Assembly (NCBI GenBank): GCA_934162205.1
Contig: CAKPIA010000003.1
Coordinates: 1 to 64,000, forward strand
Direction: 5' to 3'
DNA from: an uncultured Clostridia bacterium
GTDB lineage: Bacteria > Bacillota > Clostridia > TANB77 > CAG-508
Length of the DNA stretch: 64,000 nucleotides
The first letter of the stretch is position 1. Each line of letters begins with the position of its first letter. The position numbers and the translations under genes were made by a program. The notes under the pieces are model-generated. The model saw only the letters and a list, made by a program, of their open reading frames with translations, searched no databases and had not been told where the DNA came from. This document shows positions 36,143-46,325 of this stretch, one piece after another.

Positions 36143-38278
36143 TATTTCTTCAAATTGAGAATTATATAATTCAGCATATGATCCTTGTTTTGCCATAAGT
36201 TCATCATGATTTCCTTGTTCTACAATATTTCCTTCTTTCATAACTAATATTAAGTCAGCATTTTTTATTGTAGAAAGTCTATGTGCAATAATAAATGATG
36301 TTCTTCCTTCTGTAAGTTTATCCATAGCTTTTTGAACTAACTCTTCTGTTCTTGTATCAACATTAGATGTAGCTTCATCCAATATTAAAAATGGCGAATC
36401 TTGTATCATTCCTCTTGCTATTGTAAGTAGTTGTCTTTGCCCTGCTGATATACCATCATTTTCTCCTAATATAGAATTATATCCATTTGGTAAAGTTTTT
36501 ATAAAATGATGTAACCCTACTTCTTTACAAACTTCTTTTATTTTCTCATCAGTTATATTTTCTTGGTTGTATATAATATTTTCTTTAATAGTTCCATCAA
36601 ATAACCATGTATCTTGTAATACCATTGTAAATAACTCATGAATATTTTCTCTTTTTAAGTCTTTAGTAGATACTCCATCTATTCTTATATCTCCTGAATT
36701 AATATCATAAAATTTCATAAGTAAATTTACCATTGTAGTTTTTCCAGCACCTGTTGGTCCTACAATTGCTACTTTTTGACCAGGTTTTGCAACTGCCGTA
36801 AAGTTCTTTATTGTAGGTTTGTCATTATTATCATATTGAAATACTACATTATCAAATTCTATTTTACCTTTAACTTTGTTTTTATCTAAATATCCTTTTA
36901 TGTTTGTCTGATTTGGCATCTCTTTTTCATCAACAAATTCGAATACTCTTTCACTGGCAGCAGCTGTTGATTGAAGAGAAGTCATACTTTGTGCTATTTG
37001 AGATAATGGGTTTGTAAATAATCTTACATATGTTATAAATGCAACTATAACTCCAAATGAAATAATATCATTCATTGCAAGTAATGCTCCAACTATACAT
37101 ACGGCAACATATCCAAAGTTTCCAATAAACATCATCATTGGTTGCATTATTCCAGATAGAAATTGACTTTTTCTATTTGCTTCACATACTTTTTTATTTA
37201 ATTTATCAAATTGTATGTCAGATTCTTTTTTTCCATTATATGCTTTAACAACATTTAAACCAGAATAAATTTCCTCAATGTGACCATTTAAATTTCCAAG
37301 TTCTTCTTGTTTTGCTATAAAGTATTTTTGTGATTTTCCTAGTATTGCAAACATACCTATAAATCCTAATAAACTTGAGCCTATTGCTGTTAACGCCATT
37401 ATCCAGTTAGTATAGAACATCATTATTATAGAACCAATAAACAATGTAATATTGCTAACTAAACTTCCTAAAGATTGATTCATTGTTTGTGCGATTGTAT
37501 CAACATCATTTGTTACTCTTGATAAAGTATCTCCAGATTGATGTCTATCAAAATAACTTAAAGGTAATGTATTTATTTTTTTAGATATTCTATCTCTTAA
37601 GCTCCTTGCAAAATAATTTGCTACGTTTGTCATACAAATACCTTGAATAAATGTAAATATAGCACTAGTAAAATATAAAACAACTAAGAAAATAGTTATT
37701 GATTTAATCTTATCTAAGTCCATCTTAGGTTTTACAACTTTTTGAATACTTTCTGGCATTTCATCAATTTTTTTATATAAAGAATTTACATCTATATTTT
37801 CTCCAACTTCACTCATTGTTTTTGCAAATTCGTATTGGTCTTCTGGTGAAATTTTAGTTCCATCTATTTCAATTTCTTCAAGTAATGCTGTTATAAATTC
37901 TTTTGGAAGATTGTTTTTATCTAATGTTTGAATCTCTGCAGGATTAACAGCACCACTCATAACAAGACTTTGTATATGTTCTTGACTCATATTTTCTTGT
38001 ATATTTGATACTAATAATTGTAAATTATCTTTGTTTACAACCAATCCTTCTTGAATTTTATCTGTCATTTCTGATAATTTGTTTGGTGCAGATATAGAAA
38101 GAACTGCTCCTGCCATTGCTAAAATCAAAGAAATAATTATTAAAGCTTTATATCCTTTTAATTCTTTTACTAATCTTTTTATAGAACCTTTAAAATCTTT
38201 AGCTTTTTCTCCAACATTTCCACGTGGTCCTGGTCCCATAGGGCCTCTTTTAGGAGGTTTATATTCTTTATTACTCAT
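36134..38278 (-). CDS. ABC exporter half-transporter (permease-ATPase), larger partner
   Basis: A 714-residue type IV ABC exporter subunit. A Pro/Gly-rich N-terminus (PPKRGPMGPGPRGNVG) precedes span 1; a roughly 120-residue external insertion lies between spans 1 and 2 (residues about 70-185). The ATPase has Walker A GPTGAGKTT, signature in SAGQRQLLTIARG (an SAGQ rather than SGGQ variant) and Walker B LILDEATSN. It overlaps the upstream gene by 8 bases. With its partner it forms a heterodimeric multidrug or peptide exporter like BmrCD. Confidence 0.9.
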   Translation of the reverse strand: MSNKEYKPPKRGPMGPGPRGNVGEKAKDFKGSIKRLVKELKGYKALIIISLILAMAGAVLSISAPNKLSEMTDKIQEGLVVNKDNLQLLVSNIQENMSQEHIQSLVMSGAVNPAEIQTLDKNNLPKEFITALLEEIEIDGTKISPEDQYEFAKTMSEVGENIDVNSLYKKIDEMPESIQKVVKPKMDLDKIKSITIFLVVLYFTSAIFTFIQGICMTNVANYFARSLRDRISKKINTLPLSYFDRHQSGDTLSRVTNDVDTIAQTMNQSLGSLVSNITLFIGSIIMMFYTNWIMALTAIGSSLLGFIGMFAILGKSQKYFIAKQEELGNLNGHIEEIYSGLNVVKAYNGKKESDIQFDKLNKKVCEANRKSQFLSGIMQPMMMFIGNFGYVAVCIVGALLAMNDIISFGVIVAFITYVRLFTNPLSQIAQSMTSLQSTAAASERVFEFVDEKEMPNQTNIKGYLDKNKVKGKIEFDNVVFQYDNNDKPTIKNFTAVAKPGQKVAIVGPTGAGKTTMVNLLMKFYDINSGDIRIDGVSTKDLKRENIHELFTMVLQDTWLFDGTIKENIIYNQENITDEKIKEVCKEVGLHHFIKTLPNGYNSILGENDGISAGQRQLLTIARGMIQDSPFLILDEATSNVDTRTEELVQKAMDKLTEGRTSFIIAHRLSTIKNADLILVMKEGNIVEQGNHDELMAKQGSYAELYNSQFEEIEE

Positions 38279-40034
38279 TTTCTAATTCCTCCTTTGATAA
38301 TTGAGATAAGGCTATTTGTTTATATACATCGCAATTTTTTAATAACTCTTTGTGAGTACCTTTTCCAACTATTTTACCTTCATCTAATACTATAATTTGA
38401 TCTGCATTCATTATTGTACCAATTCTTTGAGCTACAATTAAACTTGTAGCATTTTTTGTATATTTTTTTAATTCTTTTCTTAATACACTATCTGTTTTAT
38501 AATCTAGTGCAGAAAAACTATCATCAAAAATATATATTTCTGGATTTCTTGCTATTGCTCTTGCTATGGCTAATCTTTGTTTTTGTCCACCAGATACATT
38601 AGTTCCACCTTGAGCAATATGTGCCTCATAAGTATCATCCATTTTTTCTACAAATTCTTTTCCTTGTGCTACTTCAATTGCCTTTTTTATAATTTCAGCA
38701 GATGCCTTTTCTTTTCCATTGTCTCCATATGCAACATTTGAAGATACTGTTCCATTAAACATTACAGCTTTTTGTGGTACATAACCAATTTTATTATGTA
38801 AAAACTCTTGTGTATAGTTTTTAACATCTACCCCATCTACTAAAACTTCTCCTTCTGTTGCATCATAAAATCTAGGAACTAAATTTATTAATGTAGATTT
38901 TCCACTTCCTGTTGAACCTATAAATGCTACAGTATCGCCTTTGTTTGCTTTAAAAGAAATATTTTCAAGCAAATATTCATCAGCATCTGGATATTTAAAA
39001 TATACATTTTTAAATTCTACTGTTCCTACTTCTTTAGTAGTATTTTCTTTTATTTTACCATCTTTTATACTTATTTCAGTATCTAATACCTCATTTATAC
39101 GATTTGCTGATACTTGTGCTCTTGGTAACATCATAAATATCATAGCCAACATTAAGAATGACATTATTACTTGAATAGCATATGAACTAAATACTATCAT
39201 ATTTCCAAATAAAGCAATTTTATCTCCCATTGTAGCAGAATCTATTAAGTAAGCTCCTATAAAGTAAATTGATAGTGTTACCATATACATTACTATATAC
39301 ATTACTGGTTGCATTACTGCAAACACTCTTTGATTAAATAATTGTTGATTTGTTAAGTTCTTATTTGCTTCATCGAATTTTTTCTCTTGATATTCTTCAG
39401 CATTAAATGCTCTTACAACTCTTATACCTGTTAAATTTTCACGAGTTACACTATTTAATTTATCTATTAATTTTTGTACTCTTTTAAATCTTGGAAGTAC
39501 TATTATCATTAATATAACTACTACAGTTAAAAGAACTCCTACAGCAACACCTGTAACAGCACTCCATTGCCAGCTTTTATTTAAAATTTTTGTTACTGCC
39601 CATATAGCTGTGATTGGAGATTTTATTAATAATTGTAATCCCATTGCAATTAACATTTCTATTTGTGTTACATCATTTGTAGTTCTTGTTATTAAACTAC
39701 TTGTAAAAAAACTTTTAACTTCATTCATAGATAAATTTTCTACTTTTTCAAAAATTTTCTTTCTTATAGTCATTGAAAACTTTGATGAAATTATTGAAGT
39801 TATATATCCAGTAATTACTGCTGCTACTAAACTTCCAAAGGCACATAGCAACATGTATCCTCCGTTAATTAATATGTCTTTCATTTGGCTTCCTTCTGTT
39901 TGTACTAGTTGAGTTATTTCAGACATATAATCAGGCATTTTTAATTCTAGCCAAACTTGTGTAATTACTAATGCAAAACATACCATTGCTAACAGCCATT
40001 GTTTTTTTGTAACATTTTTTAATAATTTCAACAT
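38271..40034 (-). CDS. ABC exporter half-transporter, smaller partner
   Basis: A 587-residue fused permease-ATPase with six spans and an ATPase with Walker A GSTGSGKST, signature VSGGQKQRLAIARA and Walker B IYIFDDSFSALD. The residue after Walker B is Asp instead of the catalytic Glu (FDDS), whereas its partner has LDEA; heterodimeric exporters usually have one such degenerate site. First gene of the two-gene operon; the ATG follows GGAGG. The substrate is unknown. Confidence 0.9.
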   Translation of the reverse strand: MLKLLKNVTKKQWLLAMVCFALVITQVWLELKMPDYMSEITQLVQTEGSQMKDILINGGYMLLCAFGSLVAAVITGYITSIISSKFSMTIRKKIFEKVENLSMNEVKSFFTSSLITRTTNDVTQIEMLIAMGLQLLIKSPITAIWAVTKILNKSWQWSAVTGVAVGVLLTVVVILMIIVLPRFKRVQKLIDKLNSVTRENLTGIRVVRAFNAEEYQEKKFDEANKNLTNQQLFNQRVFAVMQPVMYIVMYMVTLSIYFIGAYLIDSATMGDKIALFGNMIVFSSYAIQVIMSFLMLAMIFMMLPRAQVSANRINEVLDTEISIKDGKIKENTTKEVGTVEFKNVYFKYPDADEYLLENISFKANKGDTVAFIGSTGSGKSTLINLVPRFYDATEGEVLVDGVDVKNYTQEFLHNKIGYVPQKAVMFNGTVSSNVAYGDNGKEKASAEIIKKAIEVAQGKEFVEKMDDTYEAHIAQGGTNVSGGQKQRLAIARAIARNPEIYIFDDSFSALDYKTDSVLRKELKKYTKNATSLIVAQRIGTIMNADQIIVLDEGKIVGKGTHKELLKNCDVYKQIALSQLSKEELENE

Positions 40035-40188
40035 ACATTTTCCTCCCTATTATTCTAAATATTATATATTATTAATACTTTAATTTTGTTAATTCAGCAC
40101 CTTAATATTTTAGTCTTATATTTAAAATATGTCAATGAAAATAGTTCTTTTTCACATAAATTTCACATTCATACACTATAAATTAAAT

Positions 40189-40220
40189 AAAGGAATTTAC
40201 CATATAATGTAAATTCCTTT
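40189..40220 (-). terminator. Terminator of pnp
   Basis: AAAGGAATTTAC and GTAAATTCCTTT, a perfect 12-bp stem with A and T tails. Confidence 0.85.
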
Positions 40221-40249
40221 ATTATTATAAATTATTTTTTATTAAAATT

Positions 40250-42409
40250 TTATTCTTCTATTTTGTTTTCTTCTTGGCTTTCTTCTTTGTTTTCCTCTTC
40301 TTTGTCTTCAATTAAATCTTTCATTGTCAAATTTATTCTTCCTTGTTCATCAATCTCATATACTTTAACTGTAACTTTATCTCCAACATGTAATACATCT
40401 TCTACTTTCTTTATTCTTTCCTTAGAAATTTTAGAAATATGTAATAATCCTTCTTTATCTCCAATTCCTAAATCTACAAATGCACCAAATGCCATTATTT
40501 TAGTAACTGTACCATAATATATTCCGCCAACTTCAACTTCTTTTACTATATCTTCTACCATTTCTAATGCTTTTTGAGCTTGTTCTCCGTCAGCTGAATA
40601 AATTAAAACTTGTCCATCTTCTTCTATATCTATTTTTACACCAGTTGCATCAATTATTTTATTTATTGTTTCTCCACCTTTACCAATTACATCTTTAATT
40701 TTTTCTACTTTTATTTTTGTATTTACAATTCTTGGTGCATATTTAGAAAGTTCTGCTCTTGGTTTATCAATTACTGGTAACATTACATCTTCTAATATAT
40801 GTTTTCTAGCAACTCTTGTTCTTTCAAATGCATCTCTAATTACATCATAAGAAAGTCCATCAACTTTAATATCAACTTGTATAGCTGTTATACCTTTTTC
40901 TGTTCCACCTACTTTAAAGTCCATATCTCCAAAGAAATCTTCTAGTCCTTGTATATCTGTAAGCATTACATAATCATTTTCATCATTAGGATTTGTAACA
41001 AGTCCTGTAGAAATACCAGCAACTGGTCTTTTAATTGGAACACCTGCTGCCATTAAAGCTAATGTACTACCACAAATACTAGCTTGTGATGTAGAACCAT
41101 TTGAAGATAATACTTCTGATACAACTCTTATTGCATATGGAAAATCTTCTTTTGAAGGAATTACAGGAACTAATGCTTTTTCTGCTAAAGCTCCATGACC
41201 AATTTCTCTTCTTCCTGGTCCTCTTGATGGTCTTGCTTCCCCAACACTATAACTTGGGAAATTATATTGATGCATATATCTTTTTTCTGTTTCTGTATCT
41301 ATACCATCTAATACTTGTTCTTCACTTATCATTCCTAAAGTAGCAATTGAAAGTACTTGTGTTTGTCCTCTTGTAAATAATGCACTACCATGTGTTCTTG
41401 GTAATAAATCAACTTCACAAGATAAAGGTCTTATTTCATCAATTGCTCTTCCATCAACTCTTTTATGTTCAAAGAAAATCATTTCTCTAACACATTTTTT
41501 CTCTACTTTGTAAATAGCTTCTCCAATATCTGCCTTATGTTCTTCTGCTAATTCCTCTCCAAATTTTTCTGTATATGCTTCTATAATTTTTTGTGTTAAT
41601 TCATCAATATTCTTATCTCTTATTTCTTTATCAACTTCTTGAACTTTTTCTTTCATTTCGTCTTTAAAGTTTTCTTCAACAAATTCAAATACATCATGAT
41701 CAACTTCAAATGATTTATATTCAAATTTTGTTTTTCCTATTTCTTCTTTCATTTTAGAAATAAATTTACATATTTTTTTAATTTCTTCATGACCTGCTTT
41801 TATTGCTTCTAACATTACATCATCTGGAACTTCATTTGCTCCTGCTTCAATCATTGCAATTTTTTCTTCAGTTCCTGCAACTGTTAAATTCAAATCGCTT
41901 TTTTCTCTTTCTGCTTCATTTGGGTTTATTATAATCTTTCCATCAACTAATCCAACATTAACTGCAGCAGTTGGACCTCCAAAAGGAATATCTGATATTG
42001 AAAGTGCAGCTGATGCACCTATCATAGCAGCAACTTCTGGTGAGTTATCTTGATCTACACATAAAACTGTAGCTACAACAACCACATCATTTCTAAAATC
42101 TTTTGGGAATAATGGTCTTAGAGGTCTATCTATTGCTCTTGATGTTAATATTGCTTTATCACTTGGTTTTCCCTCTCTTTTTGTAAAAGATCCTGGTATT
42201 TTACCTACTGAATATAATTTTTCTTCATAATCTACTGATAATGGGAAAAAGTCTATTCCATCTCTTGGTTCTTTTGATGCTGTAACATTTACTATTACAC
42301 ATGTATCTCCATATCTAACTAATACACTACCATTAGCTAGTCCAGCCATTTTTCCTGTTTCAAATACAAGTTTTCTACCTGCTAATTCTGTTTCATAAGT
42401 TTTAAACAT
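40250..42409 (-). CDS. pnp: Polyribonucleotide nucleotidyltransferase
   Basis: 3'-5' phosphorolytic exoribonuclease and RNA-tailing enzyme, trimer, part of the RNA degradosome. Complete 719 residues: two RNase PH domains (VRYGDTCVIVNVTASK..., RTHGSALFTRGQTQVLS with FFGDMDFKVGG), KH domain (IKDVIGKGGETINKIID) and S1 domain (GTVTKIMAFGAFVDLGIGDK), ending in a short acidic Glu-rich tail. The arrangement rpsO-pnp on one strand is conserved widely; here rpsO has its own terminator 144 bases upstream. Confidence 0.96.
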   Translation of the reverse strand: MFKTYETELAGRKLVFETGKMAGLANGSVLVRYGDTCVIVNVTASKEPRDGIDFFPLSVDYEEKLYSVGKIPGSFTKREGKPSDKAILTSRAIDRPLRPLFPKDFRNDVVVVATVLCVDQDNSPEVAAMIGASAALSISDIPFGGPTAAVNVGLVDGKIIINPNEAEREKSDLNLTVAGTEEKIAMIEAGANEVPDDVMLEAIKAGHEEIKKICKFISKMKEEIGKTKFEYKSFEVDHDVFEFVEENFKDEMKEKVQEVDKEIRDKNIDELTQKIIEAYTEKFGEELAEEHKADIGEAIYKVEKKCVREMIFFEHKRVDGRAIDEIRPLSCEVDLLPRTHGSALFTRGQTQVLSIATLGMISEEQVLDGIDTETEKRYMHQYNFPSYSVGEARPSRGPGRREIGHGALAEKALVPVIPSKEDFPYAIRVVSEVLSSNGSTSQASICGSTLALMAAGVPIKRPVAGISTGLVTNPNDENDYVMLTDIQGLEDFFGDMDFKVGGTEKGITAIQVDIKVDGLSYDVIRDAFERTRVARKHILEDVMLPVIDKPRAELSKYAPRIVNTKIKVEKIKDVIGKGGETINKIIDATGVKIDIEEDGQVLIYSADGEQAQKALEMVEDIVKEVEVGGIYYGTVTKIMAFGAFVDLGIGDKEGLLHISKISKERIKKVEDVLHVGDKVTVKVYEIDEQGRINLTMKDLIEDKEEENKEESQEENKIEE

Positions 42410-42552
42410 TTTTCATTCTCCTTTAAATTAAATTACACCTATATTTTATTTTGGAAATAAGATAATTTATTAGATTGTAACCTCTATAATATAAAATTAG
42501 TCTTAAATTTACATTATACAAGCTACTTCTAACTAAATAACTTATTCCCACA

Positions 42553-42582
42553 AAAAGCCCGTTTAAAAATGAACGGGCTTTA
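42553..42582 (-). terminator. Terminator of rpsO
   Basis: AAAAGCCCGTT and AACGGGCTTT with a short loop, directly after the stop. Read-through would express pnp. Confidence 0.85.
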
Positions 42583-42585
42583 GTT

Positions 42586-42849
42586 TTATTTTCTTAATCC
42601 TAGTTTTTCAACTATGTCTCTATATCTTTGAACGTCTTTTTTAGCTAAATAGTTTAAAAGATTTCTTCTTTTACCAACCATTTTTAAAAGACCTCTTCTA
42701 GAGTGGTTATCTTTTTTGTGAACTTTTAAGTGTTCAGTTAATTCATTAATTCTTTCTGTTAAAAGAGCTACTTGAACTTCTGGTGAACCAGTATCGTTTT
42801 CTTCTCTTTTATAAATGTTAATGATTTCTTGTTTTCTTTCCTTTGTCAT
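42586..42849 (-). CDS. rpsO: 30S ribosomal protein S15
   Basis: Binds 16S rRNA helix 22 early in small-subunit assembly. 87 residues, the normal length, with the motifs [38 protein letters not shown] and NLLNYL. GGAGG lies 8 bases before ATG. The leader (42850-42960) has a potential hairpin (CTTATGCTCAGTATAAG), which might serve S15 feedback, but I cannot model it. Confidence 0.97.
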   Translation of the reverse strand: MTKERKQEIINIYKREENDTGSPEVQVALLTERINELTEHLKVHKKDNHSRRGLLKMVGKRRNLLNYLAKKDVQRYRDIVEKLGLRK

Positions 42850-43057
42850 AGTTATACACCTCCTATTTCTTTGTTTATCTCCTTATACTGAGCATAAGCT
42901 ATAGGTGCTAAGCAAATGCTAAGATTAAGGTATTCTTTTGTTAATGAAGATATTATAATATATTTTTATATAAAAATCAAGAGAATTTGTATAAAATTTC
43001 AAATAACTTTTATGTCATACTCTTATCTTAAATAATTCTATGTTTTATTTAGTATAA

Positions 43058-43086
43058 TTGCAAATATTAACATAATGTGGTATAAT
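43058..43086 (+). promoter_or_regulatory. Sigma-A promoter of the radical SAM operon
   Basis: TTGCAA, 17 bases, TATAAT with TG one base before the -10; 65 bases before the ATG at 43152. Confidence 0.7.
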
Positions 43087-43151
43087 TAAATATAGTTTTT
43101 TATTAAAACTTGTACATTGAAAAAATTATATTAAATAGGAGGTTTTTAGTC

Positions 43152-44516
43152 ATGAAAAACAAAAAAGAAATTAACGCCTTTAAACAAGAGGTAAAAGTAA
43201 GTCAAATTACTTTCAACCCTCGGGATTTTGGAGCTGTTAGAATACATCTAATTCCGCCAAAAATCTCTAGTAATAACATCCCAGAATCTTTAGTTATCAT
43301 TAATGGTAACTATATTTTACCAATAAGAAAAAGTCATGCTCTTCTTTTGTTCACTTTTATGAATGAAATGAAGAAATACGACGGAATTGAGTTATCAGAA
43401 AATATGTTATCTAACATAATAAGAAATTGTGTGAAGCAGGTACATAATGTGTACTGGAAAACACCAAAAAAAGTAATCCTAAAGGATTTAGAAATTCTTA
43501 TCAATTCTTTTATAGCTATTGCTAGAGGAGAAAAAATAGATATCAAATCTTCCAATATCACTTCGATTAGTGAGTATGCACAATATATGTCTGCCCCTCA
43601 TCGGATGGACTTAATGGTAACTCCAATGACTGACTCTAAAGGTAAATGGATGTGTAACAACAAATGTTTGCACTGTTATGCTGCTGGTCAAATACATTCT
43701 TGTGAAAAACAATTATGTACTGATGAGTGGTTTAAAATCATTGATAAATGTATATCAGCAGGAATTGTCCAATTAACCTTCACAGGTGGAGAACCTACAA
43801 TGAGAAATGACTTGGTAGAATTAATCAAGTACGCAAGATTTCCAATAACTAGACTTAATACAAATGGTCTTTTGCTTTCAAAAGATTATTGTAATAAACT
43901 TAAGGAAGCTGAATTGGATAATCTGCAGATTACCTTTTATTCTTATCAGGAGAAAATTCACAATAAACTTGTTGGAAATAGTAACGGTTTCAAAAAAACC
44001 GTTGCAGGTATTAAAAATGCTATTTCTGCCGGTTTAAGTGTTAGTATTAACACTCCTCTTTGTAGTATTAACAAAGATTATGTATCAACATTAAAATATC
44101 TTCATAGTTTAGGTATTATGTATGTTACATGTTCTGGCTTAATTACAACAGGAAATGCATTAAAATCGGAATCGCAAGCAACTCAGCTTACAGAATCTGA
44201 ATTGTATAGCATCCTTAAGTCAGCAATTGCTTATTGCCAAGAAAGTGGTATGGAACTTTCTTTTACATCTCCTGGTTGGTTAGATGAAGAACTTCTTAGA
44301 AATCTTCATTTAAATGTTCCTACCTGTGGAGCTTGTTTAAGTAATATGGCAATAACTCCAAGCGGAAACGTTGTTCCGTGTCAGAGTTGGCTAAATGGGA
44401 ATATTTTTGGAAATATGTTAAAAGATGACTGGCCTACAATTTGGGAAAAATCATCTGAAATAAGAAACAATAGTATTAAGCAAGATGGAACATGTCCATT
44501 AAAGAAAGAGAGGTAA
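43152..44516 (+). CDS. Radical SAM/SPASM enzyme
   Basis: A 454-residue radical S-adenosylmethionine enzyme. The 4Fe-4S motif is CNNKCLHC (Cys154, 158, 161 counted from the chosen start), followed by FTGGEPTMRNDL for SAM binding. The C-terminal region has a SPASM-like Cys set (TCGACLSN, VVPCQSW, GTCPLK) that binds auxiliary clusters in peptide-modifying members. The first 150 residues are helical and may include a peptide-recognition element. ATG at 43152 follows AGGAGG; a 14-residue upstream extension is less likely. Its stop overlaps the ribosome site of the next gene, so the pair is translationally coupled and the next protein is the likely substrate. Target chemistry unknown. Confidence 0.88.
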   Translation: MKNKKEINAFKQEVKVSQITFNPRDFGAVRIHLIPPKISSNNIPESLVIINGNYILPIRKSHALLLFTFMNEMKKYDGIELSENMLSNIIRNCVKQVHNVYWKTPKKVILKDLEILINSFIAIARGEKIDIKSSNITSISEYAQYMSAPHRMDLMVTPMTDSKGKWMCNNKCLHCYAAGQIHSCEKQLCTDEWFKIIDKCISAGIVQLTFTGGEPTMRNDLVELIKYARFPITRLNTNGLLLSKDYCNKLKEAELDNLQITFYSYQEKIHNKLVGNSNGFKKTVAGIKNAISAGLSVSINTPLCSINKDYVSTLKYLHSLGIMYVTCSGLITTGNALKSESQATQLTESELYSILKSAIAYCQESGMELSFTSPGWLDEELLRNLHLNVPTCGACLSNMAITPSGNVVPCQSWLNGNIFGNMLKDDWPTIWEKSSEIRNNSIKQDGTCPLKKER

Positions 44517-44520
44517 ATTT

Positions 44521-45453
44521 ATGAGAAAAAAATTTGCACTTATTTTTGCATTCATTATGATTATACTCATAATGTTTATCCCAACAAACACAGCACGAGC
44601 TTCTTCTGATCCTATTGATGAAATACTTGAATATTACATCAATGTTGATATGGAGTCAGATGGAAGTGCAATAATAACTTATCATCTAAAATGGAAAGTT
44701 TTGGATGATAAAACTGAAGGACCTGTAGAAGACCTTTATGTAGGAATACCAAACAAACATGTTGAAGATATTAAGGCTTTATCTGACAATATAAAAAATA
44801 TCGAATACAAAAATTCATATAACGGATCATCAGGTTCGTATGTAAAGATAGATTTCTTTAGAAAATACTATCAAGATGAAACTTTTGAATTTGATTTTTC
44901 AATTCATCAAAGTTATCTTTATACTTTAAATGATGATGATGAAACTGTAAGTTTTTCTTTTACACCTGGATGGTTTCCAGATACTCCAATTGATGATTTA
45001 ATAATTAGTTGGAATGGAAATTATGTGATAGAAAACAACTCAGATTATACTGATGAAAACAATCAGTTAATTTGGAAAACATCTTTAGACTCTGGTAAGA
45101 GTAGTAAATTGTCAGCATCAGTTACTTATCAGCAATCTAGATTTGAAGAATTAGACCCAGATAAGCAAGCTGAAAATAATACTCTTCATCTTGGCATAGT
45201 AATAGTTATTATCATAATAGCTATTTTCGTGGTACTTTTTCTTGCTGCTATATGCTCAGATGGTTACAGCTCAGGTGGAGGAACTTTCTTCTACAGCGGT
45301 GGAGGACACGGCGGAGGATGTGCCAGTAGTTGTGCATGTGCTTGTGCTTGTGCCGGTGGCGGACGTGCTGGATGTTCAACTAAAGATTTCTACACTAAGG
45401 TAGATACTATAAGCCTTGAAAAAGCTTTTGAAAAAGCCAAAAAAACTATTTAA
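44521..45453 (+). CDS. Membrane protein with Cys/Gly-rich tail, probable radical SAM substrate
   Basis: 310 residues: signal peptide (residues 1-27, cleavage after ARA), an extracytoplasmic beta-rich domain (about 30-215; VDMESDGSAIITYHLKWKV), one membrane span (about 222-245) and a C-terminal tail. The tail has GGG repeats, then Cys267, 271, 273, 275, 277 and 285 in an alternating Cys-Ala run closed by GGGRAGC, then STKDFYTKV and a helical end. Such Gly/Cys tails resemble ribosomally made, radical-SAM-modified precursors, fused here to a membrane anchor. It starts 4 bases after the enzyme gene. The ectodomain is loosely like DUF2207 proteins. No function is known. Confidence 0.8.
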   Translation: MRKKFALIFAFIMIILIMFIPTNTARASSDPIDEILEYYINVDMESDGSAIITYHLKWKVLDDKTEGPVEDLYVGIPNKHVEDIKALSDNIKNIEYKNSYNGSSGSYVKIDFFRKYYQDETFEFDFSIHQSYLYTLNDDDETVSFSFTPGWFPDTPIDDLIISWNGNYVIENNSDYTDENNQLIWKTSLDSGKSSKLSASVTYQQSRFEELDPDKQAENNTLHLGIVIVIIIIAIFVVLFLAAICSDGYSSGGGTFFYSGGGHGGGCASSCACACACAGGGRAGCSTKDFYTKVDTISLEKAFEKAKKTI

Positions 45454-45480
45454 TATAAAATTTGTATGAATTATACAAGA

Positions 45481-45517
45481 AAAATCTAGCAGTCAAATTT
45501 GACTGCTAGATTTTTTT
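45481..45517. terminator. Bidirectional terminator
   Basis: AAAATCTAGCAGTCAAA with its full inverted copy and a T run, between the radical SAM operon and the TPM gene. Confidence 0.85.
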
Positions 45518-46325
45518 ATTTACGAGTAATAATTTTATCATTAGAATCATATTTTTTCTTTAATTTCTCTAATTCTGTTTCTTTACTCGTATTTCGCCTA
45601 TAAATATTTTCATCCTTTTCTTTAATTTTTTCGTATTCTTCTCTAGCTAAATCTTCTAGAGGAGTTTCCATTATGTGTTTTTCAAGCTTCTCTTCTTCTA
45701 TTTTTTCCTTTTCTTTTTCTTTAATCTTCTTTTGGATTTTGTTTTTTATTTTCTTTATACTAAAAATAAAAGAAAAAATAAAAATAAAACCTAACAAGAA
45801 CCCACTTACATATGGTATCCAAGAAAACTTTTCTTCTGTAGAATTTTTTTCTGTTACAGCTATTGTATTTTCTGAATCAATTACTACGTTTTCTTCCCCT
45901 ATAGAAAAAACTGTAATATCATATAAGATATTATTTATATATGTAGTATATTGCTTGTCAGAAAATTGATTAGAATCAATTATTTCTTCCATATCAACAT
46001 CTCTTATAATCTTTTTAGTTACACTTCCTGTATACCATTCAATTTCTCCATTTTTTGAGATTACTAATATAAGAGCTGATGAATTTTGGATATACTCTTC
46101 AAAAATACTATCTGCTTCTGTAATTTCATCGACAGAATATATATGTATCTCAAAATCTAACTTGCTCCGCAAATTTTTCGCTTGTTGTATCATATAATAT
46201 GAATCATCAAATATATTTGCATTATCTATTATATATTCATATGATGAAGCAAATACATTGTTAACAGGAAATAATAAAACTAATATTATTAATACTAAAG
46301 AAAAAATCTTTTTATTCATAGACAC
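45516..46325 (-). CDS. TPM-domain membrane protein
   Basis: 269 residues: signal peptide (about 1-26), a TPM/Psb32-like domain (about 27-155; YIIDNANIFDD at its start, ALILVISKNGEIEWYTGS in the middle), one membrane span (about 168-190) and a charged Lys/Glu coiled-coil tail on the cytoplasmic side. TPM proteins such as YgcG usually have Gly-rich tails; this one does not, but the adjacent convergent gene does. Start is GTG at 46325, 5 bases after GGAGGT; an ATG two codons later is the alternative. Function unknown; possibly membrane repair or quality control. Confidence 0.8.
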   Translation of the reverse strand: MSMNKKIFSLVLIILVLLFPVNNVFASSYEYIIDNANIFDDSYYMIQQAKNLRSKLDFEIHIYSVDEITEADSIFEEYIQNSSALILVISKNGEIEWYTGSVTKKIIRDVDMEEIIDSNQFSDKQYTTYINNILYDITVFSIGEENVVIDSENTIAVTEKNSTEEKFSWIPYVSGFLLGFIFIFSFIFSIKKIKNKIQKKIKEKEKEKIEEEKLEKHIMETPLEDLAREEYEKIKEKDENIYRRNTSKETELEKLKKKYDSNDKIITRK

